NCBI RefSeq assembly: GCF_001693515.2
Contig: NZ_CP042968.1
Span: 496,001-560,000, forward strand
DNA: 64,000 nucleotides
DNA from: Bradyrhizobium paxllaeri
Lineage (GTDB): Bacteria; Pseudomonadota; Alphaproteobacteria; Rhizobiales; Xanthobacteraceae
Reading direction: 5' to 3'
The notes beneath the pieces are model-generated. The model did no database searches. It was not told the DNA's origin and worked only from the letters and a program-made list of their open reading frames with translations. How positions within the stretch are numbered: the first letter of the stretch is position 1; every line of letters starts with the position of its first letter. Shown here in pieces: positions 44,391 to 53,616 of this stretch. The position numbers and the translations under genes are program-made.

Positions 44391-45569
44391 ATGACGCAGC
44401 TCACTGTCGTGATCATTGGAGGCGGAATCGGCGGATTGTTCGCCGCAAACGCGCTGATCGCGCACGGCTTCAAGGCTTCCGTCTATGAGCAGGCGCCCGC
44501 GCTTGGCGAGGTCGGGGCAGGGGTATTTCTGACGCCCAACAGCGTGCGGCAATTGCAGCGGGTCGGCCTCGGAGATCAGGTGGAAAGACGGGGGGCCAGG
44601 GTCGGCACCGGCTCCCATTATTTTCGCCACGACGGCGCGCCGATCGCGCCGGTTCAGGTGACGGACTCGGCCGGCTGGAATGCGACCTTCGGCATGCATC
44701 GCGCAGACATGGTCGAGATTCTGGCCGGCGCCTTGCCGCCCGGCGTGGTGCACACGGGCCGTCGCTGTACCGGTTTCGAGCAGGTCGATGAAGTTGCGCG
44801 GGTGACATTCGACAATGGCGCCGTCGCTGAGGCTGATGTCGTCATTGCTGCTGATGGTATTCACTCGGAGCTCCGGCGATATGCGGCGCCGCCGTCACGG
44901 CCGGTCTTTCACGGCTCCGTCGCCTATCGCGGCGTGCTGCCGCATCGGCGCATTCCGCACTGGCCGACCGATCGCTGGCAGATGTGGCTCGGCAAGGGAA
45001 AGCATTTCCTCTCCTTTCCGGTGCGATCGGGTGAACTGATCAACTATGTCGGCTTCGTGCCGGCCGATGCAGAAATGAAGGAATCCTGGTCGGCGCCCGG
45101 CGACGCGGACGTGCTGCGCCGCGAGTTCGAGGGCTGGGACCCGCGCATCGCCACGTTGTTGAGCCAGGTCGACAAGACGTTCCGCTGGGCGCTGTATGAT
45201 CGCGAGCCGCTGCCAACCTGGACTCGCGGTCGCTTGACACTGCTCGGCGATGCCGCGCATCCGATGCTGCCGCATCTCGGTCAGGGCGCCAACCAGTCGA
45301 TCGAGGACGGCATGGCGCTGGCGACCATTCTGGCGCGGGTGACGCGCGCCGATGTACCGGCTGCGTTATCGGCTTATGAGCGGCTGCGGCGCGAGCGGGT
45401 GGCGGCGGTCCAGCGCGGCGCGCGCGAGAACGGGATGCGCTACGACTCAACCTACGCCGATCTCGGCGTTCGCGATGCCGAGATATCAGCCCATGCAGCG
45501 TTCCGCAGGCGGCTTTACGACCACGACGTGGTGCCGGAGGCGCAAGCGGCGGCAGCTTCCCTGGGCTGA
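44391..45569 (+). CDS. FAD-dependent monooxygenase (salicylate/3-hydroxybenzoate hydroxylase-like)
   Basis: 392 aa flavoprotein aromatic hydroxylase. FAD-binding GGGIGGL near 10-16, the second FAD/NADPH motif VVIAADGIHS near 149-158 and LLGDAAHPMLPHLGQGANQS near 283-302. Overall length and order match group A monooxygenases such as salicylate hydroxylase or 6-hydroxynicotinate monooxygenase. The ring substrate is unknown. Divergent from a Bug-type receptor that may import it. Confidence 0.9.
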   Translation: MTQLTVVIIGGGIGGLFAANALIAHGFKASVYEQAPALGEVGAGVFLTPNSVRQLQRVGLGDQVERRGARVGTGSHYFRHDGAPIAPVQVTDSAGWNATFGMHRADMVEILAGALPPGVVHTGRRCTGFEQVDEVARVTFDNGAVAEADVVIAADGIHSELRRYAAPPSRPVFHGSVAYRGVLPHRRIPHWPTDRWQMWLGKGKHFLSFPVRSGELINYVGFVPADAEMKESWSAPGDADVLRREFEGWDPRIATLLSQVDKTFRWALYDREPLPTWTRGRLTLLGDAAHPMLPHLGQGANQSIEDGMALATILARVTRADVPAALSAYERLRRERVAAVQRGARENGMRYDSTYADLGVRDAEISAHAAFRRRLYDHDVVPEAQAAAASLG

Positions 45570-45883
45570 ACAGGCGTTGCGCGCGATCGCATTAACCGTG
45601 CAATAACCTTCCCGGCCATTGACGGACATTTTATGCGCACGCGCGGCGTTTCGCGCATTCCTTGTGCACCCACGGCGCGAGTGCCAGTGTCCCGGCAGCC
45701 ACGCTTCGATTTTGCCGCGTGCATCTGTGGTCCGTATTGAGCCGACACACGCAAGGCGTGTGTGCGACCACTTCATCAGGCGGCGCGTCGCCATGCACAA
45801 CAGAAGTTTCTACGACAAGAGATACCTTTTTTTCAGAGACTTGTCTGAAAACTTTGCGCGCAAAGTGCGAGTAGAGCGTTGTA
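45570..45883. other. Intergenic region, no gene seen; two hairpins
   Basis: 314 bp before the PAS-GGDEF-EAL gene. Open frames are shadow-like. It contains a perfect 8-bp hairpin ACACACGC/GCGTGTGT at 45745-45763 and an AT-rich inverted repeat at 45830-45851. It is more AT-rich than its surroundings and probably holds the promoter of the downstream gene. Confidence 0.5.
45830..45851. promoter_or_regulatory. AT-rich inverted repeat before the c-di-GMP gene
   Basis: TTTTCAGA (45830-45837) and TCTGAAAA (45844-45851) are perfect complements around a 6-nt spacer, 32 bp upstream of the start codon at 45884. It could be an operator or a 5-prime-leader hairpin; the T run before it also resembles a terminator. 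Confidence 0.4.
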
Positions 45884-47710
45884 ATGCCGAAGAAGAAGCC
45901 GAAAGCAACCGGGAAACCGAAGAAGTCGATTGTGCGTTTTCCCGGCCGGCCGGCAAAGCCCGCTGCGAAGCTTTCAACCAGCCGCGAAGACCGCGACATC
46001 ATCGGCCTGCGCGCCAACATCACCGAGTTGAAGCAGCGCGAGGCGTCGTTCCGGCTGCTGTTCGATAGCAACCCGGTTCCGATGATCGTGTGCGCGCAGG
46101 GTGACGAACGAATCCTCGCCGTCAATGACGCTGCCATTGCCCATTACGGTTATGGCCGCAGCGAATTCGAGAAGTTGACGATCCGCAACCTGCAGGCCTT
46201 CGACGTCGAGCCGCCATGGGCCGGCGAGCATGCCGGCGACGAGCGCGCCGCCCACGCTTGGAAGCATGTCAGGGCCGACGGCGAGCTGATCGATCTGGCG
46301 ATCTATTCGCGCCAACTCGTCTACGGCGGCCAGCCCGCGGTCCTGCTCGCGCTGATGGACAGCACCGAACGCAAGCGCGCCGAGGCGCGGCTGACATTCA
46401 TGGCCCAGCATGACGGCCTGACCGGGCTGCCGAACCGCAATCTGCTGCGTCAGCAGATGGACGACATCCTGCTCCACACGCGCCGCAACGCCGAGAAGGT
46501 GGCGGTGCTCGTGCTCGGCCTCGACCATTTCAAGGCGATCAACGATACGCTCGGCCATGGCGTCGGCGACAAGCTCCTGCGCGGCGTCGGCAAACGATTG
46601 CAATCGATGTTGCGCAAGGACGATGCGTTGGCCCGGCTCGACTCCGACGAATTCGCCGTCGTGCTGACCGGCGTGACGCGGCCCGAGGATGCGGTGTTCA
46701 TGGCGCGACGCCTGCTGGATGCGATCGGCGATCCCTATCTTCTCGACGGGCATTCCGTCGTGATCAGCGCCAGCATCGGCATCGCGATGTCGCCGGGCGA
46801 TGGTGATGAATCCGAGAAGCTTCTGAAGAACGCCGACCTCGCGCTGTCACGCGCCAAGAACGATTCCCGCGGCACGTTCTCGTTCTTCGAGGCCGGGATG
46901 GACGCGCGCGCCCAGACCCGTCGCAAGATCGAAACCGAGCTGCGCGAGGCCGTCCAGGGCGATGCGCTGCGGCCCTATTACCAGCCGTTGGTCGATCTTG
47001 CGAGCGGGCGCATCACCGGCTTCGAAGCGCTGGTGCGCTGGCCGCATCCCGAGCGCGGCATGATCTCGCCGGCCGAGTTCATCCCCGTCGCTGAGGAGAC
47101 CGGGCTGATCAACGCCGTCGGCGGCTTGATGCTGCGCCGTGCCTGCACCGATGCGGCGCAATGGCCCGACGATGTCCGCGTCGCGGTTAATCTGTCGCCG
47201 CTGCAGTTCCGCGTCGGCAATCTGTTGTCGCTGGTGGTGGATACGCTGAAGCAGTCCGGCCTGCCGGCGAAGCGCCTGGAGCTCGAGATCACCGAGACGC
47301 TGCTCTTGGAAAAGAGCAGCGAGGTGCTGGCGACGCTGCATGCGCTACGCGCGCTCGGCGTCCGCATCTCGATGGACGATTTCGGCACCGGCTATTCCAG
47401 CCTGAGCTACCTGCGCAGCTTTCCGTTCGACAAGATCAAGATCGACCAGTCCTTCGTGCGCGACCTCGCCGCCAATCCCGACGCGCAGGCGATCGTGCGT
47501 TCGATCATCAGCCTCGGCAAGGGCCTCGGCGTCACGATCACGGCCGAAGGCGTCGAGACCGAGGCCGAGGTGAGCTGCCTGCGCAACGAGGGGTGCCACG
47601 AGGGCCAGGGTTTTCTGTTCAGCCGCGCGCGCCCGAATGGAGAGATCGTCAGCCTGTTGCAGACGCAGGGTAACTGGAGCGCCGCGGCGGGTGCGGCGCT
47701 GGTGGCGTGA
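45884..47710 (+). CDS. PAS-GGDEF-EAL protein, degenerate GGDEF, intact EAL (c-di-GMP phosphodiesterase)
   Basis: 608 aa. A basic N-terminus (KKKPKATGKPKK) is followed by a PAS domain (about 50-165), GGDEF domain (about 170-335) and EAL domain (about 350-600). The GGDEF signature is DSDEF (253-257), so cyclase activity is unlikely; the inhibitory RxxD site is kept as RKDD (244-247). The EAL domain keeps EALVRW (381), VNLS, EITET, MDDFGTGYSS (497-506), KIDQSFV and AEGVETEAE, so it should cleave c-di-GMP to pGpG. The altered GGDEF probably binds GTP or c-di-GMP as a control site. Soluble, with no membrane segment. Confidence 0.93.
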   Translation: MPKKKPKATGKPKKSIVRFPGRPAKPAAKLSTSREDRDIIGLRANITELKQREASFRLLFDSNPVPMIVCAQGDERILAVNDAAIAHYGYGRSEFEKLTIRNLQAFDVEPPWAGEHAGDERAAHAWKHVRADGELIDLAIYSRQLVYGGQPAVLLALMDSTERKRAEARLTFMAQHDGLTGLPNRNLLRQQMDDILLHTRRNAEKVAVLVLGLDHFKAINDTLGHGVGDKLLRGVGKRLQSMLRKDDALARLDSDEFAVVLTGVTRPEDAVFMARRLLDAIGDPYLLDGHSVVISASIGIAMSPGDGDESEKLLKNADLALSRAKNDSRGTFSFFEAGMDARAQTRRKIETELREAVQGDALRPYYQPLVDLASGRITGFEALVRWPHPERGMISPAEFIPVAEETGLINAVGGLMLRRACTDAAQWPDDVRVAVNLSPLQFRVGNLLSLVVDTLKQSGLPAKRLELEITETLLLEKSSEVLATLHALRALGVRISMDDFGTGYSSLSYLRSFPFDKIKIDQSFVRDLAANPDAQAIVRSIISLGKGLGVTITAEGVETEAEVSCLRNEGCHEGQGFLFSRARPNGEIVSLLQTQGNWSAAAGAALVA

Positions 47711-47730
47711 GGCTCGTCATTGGTGGCGTG

Positions 47731-47813
47731 CGTCATTCCGGGATGGTGCGCTAGCACCAGACCCGGAATCTCGAGCTTCCGGGTTCGATGCTTCGCATCG
47801 CCCCGGAATGACG
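47731..47813. repeat. Structured intergenic repeat, family 2 (cloverleaf-like)
   Basis: Outer arms CGTCATTCCGG (47731-47741) and CCGGAATGACG (47803-47813) close three hairpins: GGTGC/GCACC (47745-47758), CCCGGAA/TTCCGGG (47762-47783) and CGATGC/GCATCG (47786-47800). It fills the space between two convergent genes ending at 47710 and 47815, a favoured place for such repeats. I recall this sequence as common in Bradyrhizobium. Confidence 0.8.
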
Positions 47814-47814
47814 A

Positions 47815-48282
47815 TCATCTCTCCTTCCGCTTCCTCGCATGATACGTCAGCGCCAGCGCCACACAGTGGCGCAGCGCTTTCTCGGGAAGCTTCTCGCCGG
47901 CGTCGAGTAGAATGGCGCGGTTGCCGCTGTAGCGCAGTTCCGGATAGAGCTCGCGAAAGGTCTCGACCAGATCGGTCTGGCAGTGGAAATAGACCGCGTA
48001 GCGGCCGGCTTCCGCCTTCACCTGGTCGATCCGGATCGTGCTGCCGCTCTTGCTCTCGGTCGTGAGATAGCTCGGCTGACCCCATTTCAGCGTCTCTTCC
48101 AGCGCGCCGACGCCGTTGGTCGTCTTGGCGGTATCGAAGATCAGCTGGCGCAGCGCCGATAGCTTCGCCTTGACCGGACCGGGATAGGTGCTGAAGACGG
48201 CTTCTACCGCGGCATTCGCAGCCGCAATCGACGGCCGGCCGGCGCTACGCTTTGCCGCTTTCTTCCGTGCCGTAGCTTTCAT
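47815..48282 (-). CDS. DUF1801 domain-containing protein
   Basis: 155 aa, basic N-terminus (MKATARKKAAKRSAGRPS) then the DUF1801 core: YPGPVKAKLSALRQLIFDTA, GALEETLKWGQPSYLT and YFHCQTDLVETFRELYPEL. The ATG at 48282 gives normal family length. DUF1801 proteins resemble bacterial iron/frataxin-like folds (YdhG/YjbR-like), but the function is unknown. Convergent with the c-di-GMP gene. Confidence 0.85.
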   Translation of the reverse strand: MKATARKKAAKRSAGRPSIAAANAAVEAVFSTYPGPVKAKLSALRQLIFDTAKTTNGVGALEETLKWGQPSYLTTESKSGSTIRIDQVKAEAGRYAVYFHCQTDLVETFRELYPELRYSGNRAILLDAGEKLPEKALRHCVALALTYHARKRKER

Positions 48283-48376
48283 GGAGGTCCGCGCATCCTG
48301 CCAAGGTCTGACTGCCAAGAGCTGTCGCGCGCAGCCTAGAGCAGGATGCAATCCGGCGGAAGCGGAAACGAAACGC

Positions 48377-48775
48377 CTAGCGCCGTCGCGCAGTCTTGCG
48401 CGCGCCGGATCGCGACGTCTTGCGTGCGCTGGATCGCGTTGTCTTGCGGGCGCTAGACCTTGCCGCTGCCTTTCGCTTGCGCGTGGCAGCGGCCTTCTTC
48501 GCCGAGCGGGATCGCGCTGCCGCGGGCCGACGTGCCGCGGCCTTGCCGCCGCGCGGGCCGCCGATCCGGCCACCCTTTTTCGCTGAGACGTTGGTGTCCT
48601 TTACGCCGCGTCCCGAGCCGCTCTTGTTGCCGCCGCCGGTTTCCTTGTTGACGGTCGCCCAGGCGCGCCGCTCGGCTTCCTTCCTGCCGATGCCACGCTT
48701 CTCGTAACCTTCCTCGATATGCTCGGCCTTGCGTTTCTGCTTGTTGGTGTAGCTCGATTTATCGCCGCGGGGCAT
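48377..48775 (-). CDS. Small basic stress protein with histone-H1-like tail (often annotated plasmid stabilisation protein)
   Basis: 132 aa. The N-terminal 60 residues (KQKRKAEHIEEGYEKRGIGR, then KEAERRAWATVNKETGGG) match a conserved alphaproteobacterial family I recall as 'plasmid stabilization protein', with no known toxin-antitoxin activity. Residues about 78-132 are an Arg/Lys/Ala/Ser-rich repeat (ARKTTRSSARKTSRSGARKT), much like histone H1. It probably binds DNA or RNA electrostatically. An EcfG-type promoter match lies 34 bp upstream. Confidence 0.82.
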   Translation of the reverse strand: MPRGDKSSYTNKQKRKAEHIEEGYEKRGIGRKEAERRAWATVNKETGGGNKSGSGRGVKDTNVSAKKGGRIGGPRGGKAAARRPAAARSRSAKKAAATRKRKAAARSSARKTTRSSARKTSRSGARKTARRR

Positions 48776-48808
48776 GGGTCATCTCCCTCGCTGTTGCCAT
48801 TGAAGCGC

Positions 48809-48833
48809 AACGCATACACGGCGAGGGGGTTCC
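48809..48833 (-). promoter_or_regulatory. EcfG promoter match before the H1-like gene
   Basis: On the minus strand GGAAC (48833-48829) is followed after exactly 16 nt by CGTT (48812-48809), matching the EcfG consensus GGAAC-N16/17-CGTT. It lies 34 bp upstream of the start codon at 48775. A second match precedes dodecin. Confidence 0.7.
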
Positions 48834-48867
48834 GAAAGCGGCGGAGGTGATCGGTCGCTACGGATCC

Positions 48868-50835
48868 CTAAGCGGCGTCGCGCAGGCCTGCCAGGAACGT
48901 GTCGACGCTCTTGTACAGCGCGCTCGCTTGCTGGCCGAGCTGGTCGGTTGCGCTCGCCACATTATCGGCGAGGGCGCGCGACTGGTCGGCAGACTGGCTG
49001 GCGCCGCTCACGTTGACCGAGACTTCGCCGGTGCCGGTGGCCGCCTGCTGGACGCTGCGGGCGATTTCCCGCGTCGCCGAATCCTGCTCTTCCACGGCTG
49101 CGGCGATGGTGGTGGCAATAGCGCTGATTTCGCGGATGGTGTCGCTGATGCCGCCGATCGCCTTCACGCAGTCGCCGGTCGCGGATTGAATCGCCGCGAC
49201 CTGCCCGGCGATTTCCTCGGTCGCCTTCGCGGTCTGGCTGGCAAGCTGCTTGACCTCGGATGCGACGACGGCAAAGCCGCGGCCGGCCTCGCCGGCGCGT
49301 GCCGCCTCGATGGTCGCGTTCAGCGCCAGCAAGTTGGTCTGGCTGGCGATCGCCCCGATCAGGCGAAGCACGTCGCCGATCTTTTCCGCCGCGGAGGCGA
49401 GGCTGCTCACCATCTCGGTGGTCTGTCCGGCCTTGATCACGGCGTTATCGGCGACCTGGCTGGAATGGGTGACCTGGCGGCCGATCTCGGCCACCGAGGA
49501 CGCCAGCTCCTCGGTCGCGGCGGCAACCGCATTGACGCTGGCGGATGCCTCGTCGGAAGCGGCCGCCGCGGCGGCGGCCCGGTGCGAGGTGCCGTTCACG
49601 CTGGTCGCGATCTCGCCGGCCACGCGCTGCATGTCGGTTGTTGCCTGCGCGACCGCGGCGACGACGCTCTTGACGTCGGTCTCGAAGCGATCGGCCATCT
49701 GGCGCTGCATGGCCTTCTTCTCGAGTTCAGCCTGCTGCTTGGTGGCTTCCTGCGCCTCGCGCATCCCGCGCGCCTCGATCATGCTGCGGCGGAACACATC
49801 GACCGCGCTCGCCATGGTGCCGAGTTCGTCGCGGCGCTCGCGGCCGGGAATCGTGACGTCGATCTCGCCGCCGGAAAGGCGGTTCATGACCGCCGTGATC
49901 GCGGCCAACGGACGCGACAGGCCGCGACCGAGCAGGAACGCCAGCACGATCGCGCCAAACAGGATGGCGACCGTACCGAGGATCAGGTTGCGCTGCGAGC
50001 TCGCCGCCGCTGCTTCATACTCGGTCGTATCCTTGATGATCTCGAGAATGCCGACCGGTTGGCCGGCGTAGTTCTTGATCTGCCCGAGATAGAGCGCGGC
50101 GGGCCGGCCGCCAATCGTGGCGTCCCGGCGCAACGGCTGGCCGTCGAACACGCCCTTGAGCTCGTCGGCGGTCGTAACCGCTTCGTCGCCGAAGGTCGTG
50201 GACAGCTTCTTGAAGGCCTTGCCGTCGTATGAATAGACCGCAAGGTCGATGCCGAAGCGCTTCTTGGCGCGATCGACGAATTCCTTGCCGAAGGCGGCGC
50301 CGACGTCGACATTGGCCAGCGTCTTGCCGTCACGCACGATCGGCGTCATGCCGAAGATCGAGAGCGCCTCGCGGCCGGGCTCGACGCCGACGATGGACTT
50401 GCCGGTCTTGATCGCTTCCACCACGGTGGAGCGCCGTGCGGAAGCATCGTCGTCGAACACTTTTGGCGCATGGACACGGTAGACGGAAATCGCAGGCGCC
50501 CGCCAGAACGAGATCAGCGGGATGCCCTGCGCTTTCATCGGCTCCAGGGCCTCGCCGAGCAGCTTGCCCAATGCATCGCGGTCGGTCTTTGCGAGGGCAT
50601 CAGCGACAGGCGGCAGGGCTGCGATCACGGATGAGACCGCGAGCGCGGCCCGCCCCTCATAGTCGATCGCGGCGATCACGCTGTCATATTGCAGTTTGAG
50701 CTGCTGATCGAGTGCGAGCTGTGTCAGCGAGCGTTGCTGGATGATCGAGAAGGTTCCGAGGATGCCGCAGGCGACGGCCACCGTCAGCGAAATGGCGAGG
50801 ATCAGTCGAACGGCGATCGAACGAATCTTGAACAT
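48868..50835 (-). CDS. Methyl-accepting chemotaxis protein with Cache-type sensor
   Basis: 655 aa. First membrane segment about 8-33, periplasmic Cache-like domain to about 280 ([20 protein letters not shown] and [20 protein letters not shown] are its strands), second segment about 287-308, HAMP about 310-360, then coiled coil with Ala-rich stretches and the hairpin tip [19 protein letters not shown] followed by [17 protein letters not shown]. Cache domains bind small ligands such as amino or organic acids directly. No CheR pentapeptide at the C-terminus. Confidence 0.93.
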   Translation of the reverse strand: MFKIRSIAVRLILAISLTVAVACGILGTFSIIQQRSLTQLALDQQLKLQYDSVIAAIDYEGRAALAVSSVIAALPPVADALAKTDRDALGKLLGEALEPMKAQGIPLISFWRAPAISVYRVHAPKVFDDDASARRSTVVEAIKTGKSIVGVEPGREALSIFGMTPIVRDGKTLANVDVGAAFGKEFVDRAKKRFGIDLAVYSYDGKAFKKLSTTFGDEAVTTADELKGVFDGQPLRRDATIGGRPAALYLGQIKNYAGQPVGILEIIKDTTEYEAAAASSQRNLILGTVAILFGAIVLAFLLGRGLSRPLAAITAVMNRLSGGEIDVTIPGRERRDELGTMASAVDVFRRSMIEARGMREAQEATKQQAELEKKAMQRQMADRFETDVKSVVAAVAQATTDMQRVAGEIATSVNGTSHRAAAAAAASDEASASVNAVAAATEELASSVAEIGRQVTHSSQVADNAVIKAGQTTEMVSSLASAAEKIGDVLRLIGAIASQTNLLALNATIEAARAGEAGRGFAVVASEVKQLASQTAKATEEIAGQVAAIQSATGDCVKAIGGISDTIREISAIATTIAAAVEEQDSATREIARSVQQAATGTGEVSVNVSGASQSADQSRALADNVASATDQLGQQASALYKSVDTFLAGLRDAA

Positions 50836-50939
50836 GAGAAATACGCAATGCTCCAGGGGCGAGGCTTCCCAAGAGATTTCATGAATTGTTTAACAACAGG
50901 GGGCGCTGGCAGGTCCGTAGAACTACGGACTGAAATCCA

Positions 50940-52112
50940 TCACCGCATCGTCGGTGGGGTGTCGAGATTGCCTGATAGGATCGCCTTGCCCGCATCCTCG
51001 TAATGCGCGTCGCGGCCCTGGATCTGCTGTGCGATCGCATGCATGTCGCGAAAGCGGCGCTCGAACCCGTTGGCGTTGAACACGGCGGTGGCGCCGGCCA
51101 TGCGATAGGCGGTGTCGACCACGGCGGCCGATTGATGGATGGTCCAGGTGGTGGCGATGCGAAGGGCGATGCGGTGCGCTTCCGTGATGGCCTCGCCGCC
51201 CGACAGGTCGCGCCAGACCTCGGCGGCGGTCGAATACAGATAGGCGCGGGCGCCGCGCCATTGCGCCTCGGTGCGGCCGATCAATCCCTGCACGGCATTG
51301 TTGTCGCGCATCGCCTTCAGCGCCTGCGGGGTCTTGGCGCGGGCAAGGTCAATCGCCGCATCGAGCGTGGCGCGGGCGACGCCGAGCGAGGTTGCCGCAA
51401 AGCCCATGCCGAACACCATGTTGGTGGAGAGCTTGTATAGCGGCCCGCTTTCGCGCCGCGCCGCCGGCTCGTCGCGAAGCGCTGCGAATTTTTCCGGGAT
51501 GAAGAGATTGTCGACCGAATAGGAATCGGTGCCGGTGCCCCGCAACCCGATCACGTCCCAGACGTCGTGCATCGTGGCGCTGGTCACCGGAAACAGGATG
51601 GTGCGAATTTCGGCGGAGCCGTCCTTCTTGCGCCGCGGCGTGCCGTCGGCCTCGACGACGCGGACATGGGCGCCGAGCCAGCTCGCCTGCCGCGAGCCGG
51701 AAGCAAAGTCCCAACGCGCACTGGCCTTGTAGCCGCCCGGAACCGCCTGCACTTCATGATTGATCGCGCCCCATGCGAGAATGCCGGGCGCGACGTTGAA
51801 GATCTCGTTGGCAGCGTCAGGATCGAGATAGGCCGCGGTCATCGCACAGACGCTGCACTGGCCGAGGCACCACGCGGTCGAGGCGTCGGCTTTTGCTACC
51901 TCCTCCTGCATCTGCATGAACGCTTCAAGCGAAGCCTCGGCGCCGCCAAAACTCTTCGGCAGCAGTGCGCGGTAAAGCCCGTTCTCGATCAGCGCCGCCG
52001 TTACCGCCGGGGTCAGCCGTCGCGTCCGCTCGATCTCGTCCGCCTCGTTCACGATCAATGGCGCCAGCGCCCGCGCGCGTTCCACGAGGTCGATCCCGGG
52101 CTGCCTGTTCAT
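50940..52112 (-). CDS. Acyl-CoA dehydrogenase-fold flavin hydroxylase (HsaA/HpaH-like)
   Basis: 390 aa. Acyl-CoA dehydrogenase fold with N-terminal helical domain (TPAVTAALIENGLYRALLPK), FASGSRQASW middle barrel and a C-terminal helical domain. The middle VTSATMHDVWDVIGLRGTGT is the flavin-binding loop region. The usual ACAD catalytic Glu context is absent, and the family resembles the group D flavin monooxygenases (4-hydroxyphenylacetate/3-HSA hydroxylase) that use reduced flavin. No reductase partner is adjacent. The MFS transporter just upstream on the same strand may carry its substrate. Confidence 0.82.
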   Translation of the reverse strand: MNRQPGIDLVERARALAPLIVNEADEIERTRRLTPAVTAALIENGLYRALLPKSFGGAEASLEAFMQMQEEVAKADASTAWCLGQCSVCAMTAAYLDPDAANEIFNVAPGILAWGAINHEVQAVPGGYKASARWDFASGSRQASWLGAHVRVVEADGTPRRKKDGSAEIRTILFPVTSATMHDVWDVIGLRGTGTDSYSVDNLFIPEKFAALRDEPAARRESGPLYKLSTNMVFGMGFAATSLGVARATLDAAIDLARAKTPQALKAMRDNNAVQGLIGRTEAQWRGARAYLYSTAAEVWRDLSGGEAITEAHRIALRIATTWTIHQSAAVVDTAYRMAGATAVFNANGFERRFRDMHAIAQQIQGRDAHYEDAGKAILSGNLDTPPTMR

Positions 52113-52155
52113 GCGTTTCCTCGCATTTTTCTTTTTCTTGGGTTGCTCTCGGTTC

Positions 52156-53391
52156 TCACACCGTCGCCCGCCCCAGATCGAGCGACGATTGCGGCGGCCG
52201 CTTCGCTGACGGGAAGCTCAACGCCACCGCGACGGCCGCCATGCCGATGGCGAACGAGCCGACGTAAAGCCAGTTGTAGGCGTGGAAGGTGTCGAACACC
52301 CATCCGCCGGCCAGCGGCCCCAGCGCCATGCCGAGGCTAGCAAAGGCGGAGACGGCGCCGAACATGCTGCCCATGATGCGCACGCCGAAATATTCGCGCA
52401 CCAGCACGGCATAGAGTGGCATCACGCCGCCATAGGCGAGGCCGAAGACCACCGACAGCGCGTAGAATTCGCCGAGCTGGCCGACCGCGAGGTAGGTGGC
52501 GATCGACAGCGCCTGCACGAACAAGCCGCCGACCAGAATGTGCTTGGCGCCGAAGCGATCGGCCAGCACGCCGAGCAGCAGCCGGCCGCCGAGACCGGAA
52601 AATCCCGCGAGGCTGTAGACCGTGACCGCCGTTAGCGGCGCGATACCGCAGACCATGGCATAGCTGACCAAGTGGAAGATCGGCCCGGAATGCGCCGCGC
52701 AGCAGGCGAAGTGCGCGCCTGCCAGAATGATGAATTGCGGTGTTCGCAGCGCCTGCGCGACGGTCCACTGCCCGTCGGGCGCGTCGGTTCCGTTTGCTGC
52801 CTCGGGCGTTGAAGGCTCCGGCGGCTGCCGCACCAGCAAGGAGGCCGGAATCAACAGCGCCAGAGCGACGATGCCGATCACCAGCATCGCCGTGCGCCAG
52901 TCATAGGACGCGATCAGCCAGCTTGCGAAGGGAGCGACGGTGAGCGGCGATACGCCCATGCCGGCCGACACCAGCGCCACTGCGAGGCTCCGGTGCTGTT
53001 CGATCCACGCGCTCGCGGCCGCCACCATCGGCGCGTAAAAACTGCCGGCCGCAATGCCGATCAATACGCCGAACGCCAACTGGAATTGCCACAGGCTGGT
53101 GGCCTGGCTCGCGCCGATCAGGCCGGCGCCGAGCAGCAGCGTACCCGAGAGCACCACGATGCGGGTGCCGAAGCGGTCGGACAGCGTGCCCCAGAAGAAC
53201 GCCGCCAGCCCCATCGCGAGAAAGTCGATCGTCGCGGCCGCCGAGATGCCGCTGCGCGACCAGCCCATGTCGTGCGAAATTGGCTGCAGGAACACGGCAA
53301 GCGACAGCATCGAGCCGAACGCCACGCACGTCATCAGCGCACCGGCGCCGACCACGACCCAGCCGTAGGAAGACCCGGCGGACTTGCCCAT
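52156..53391 (-). CDS. MFS transporter (monocarboxylate/oxalate-formate type)
   Basis: 411 aa, 12 membrane segments. MFS loop GTLSDRFGTRIVVLSGT between TM2 and TM3 and the repeat GVLADRFGAKHILVGG between TM8 and TM9 are intact. The N-terminal pattern GWVVVGAGALMTCVAFGSML resembles the OxlT/MCT-type family. It probably moves a carboxylate; substrate unknown. 43 bp upstream of the flavin hydroxylase gene, same strand. Confidence 0.9.
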   Translation of the reverse strand: MGKSAGSSYGWVVVGAGALMTCVAFGSMLSLAVFLQPISHDMGWSRSGISAAATIDFLAMGLAAFFWGTLSDRFGTRIVVLSGTLLLGAGLIGASQATSLWQFQLAFGVLIGIAAGSFYAPMVAAASAWIEQHRSLAVALVSAGMGVSPLTVAPFASWLIASYDWRTAMLVIGIVALALLIPASLLVRQPPEPSTPEAANGTDAPDGQWTVAQALRTPQFIILAGAHFACCAAHSGPIFHLVSYAMVCGIAPLTAVTVYSLAGFSGLGGRLLLGVLADRFGAKHILVGGLFVQALSIATYLAVGQLGEFYALSVVFGLAYGGVMPLYAVLVREYFGVRIMGSMFGAVSAFASLGMALGPLAGGWVFDTFHAYNWLYVGSFAIGMAAVAVALSFPSAKRPPQSSLDLGRATV

Positions 53392-53616
53392 GCGATTCCC
53401 CGCTCTTTTTGTAATTATGATCTGAGCGGGGGCGATGGTGGCCTATCCGGCCTGCGAGGGCAAGACGAACGCGGCTGTTGACAGCGATCCGTCGCGACGG
53501 CGGTCGGCACCCGTTCTACTTTGCATGGGGTTGTTTTCGCGATTTTGTGTCCAGGCCCACATCGGAGAGGCGCCACACCCGGCTCACGAGATCGTCAGTG
53601 CTTCGCGACGGACGCC

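Noticed and set aside
48847..50232. 461-codon plus-strand open frame
   Set aside because: Antisense of the chemoreceptor at 48868-50835.
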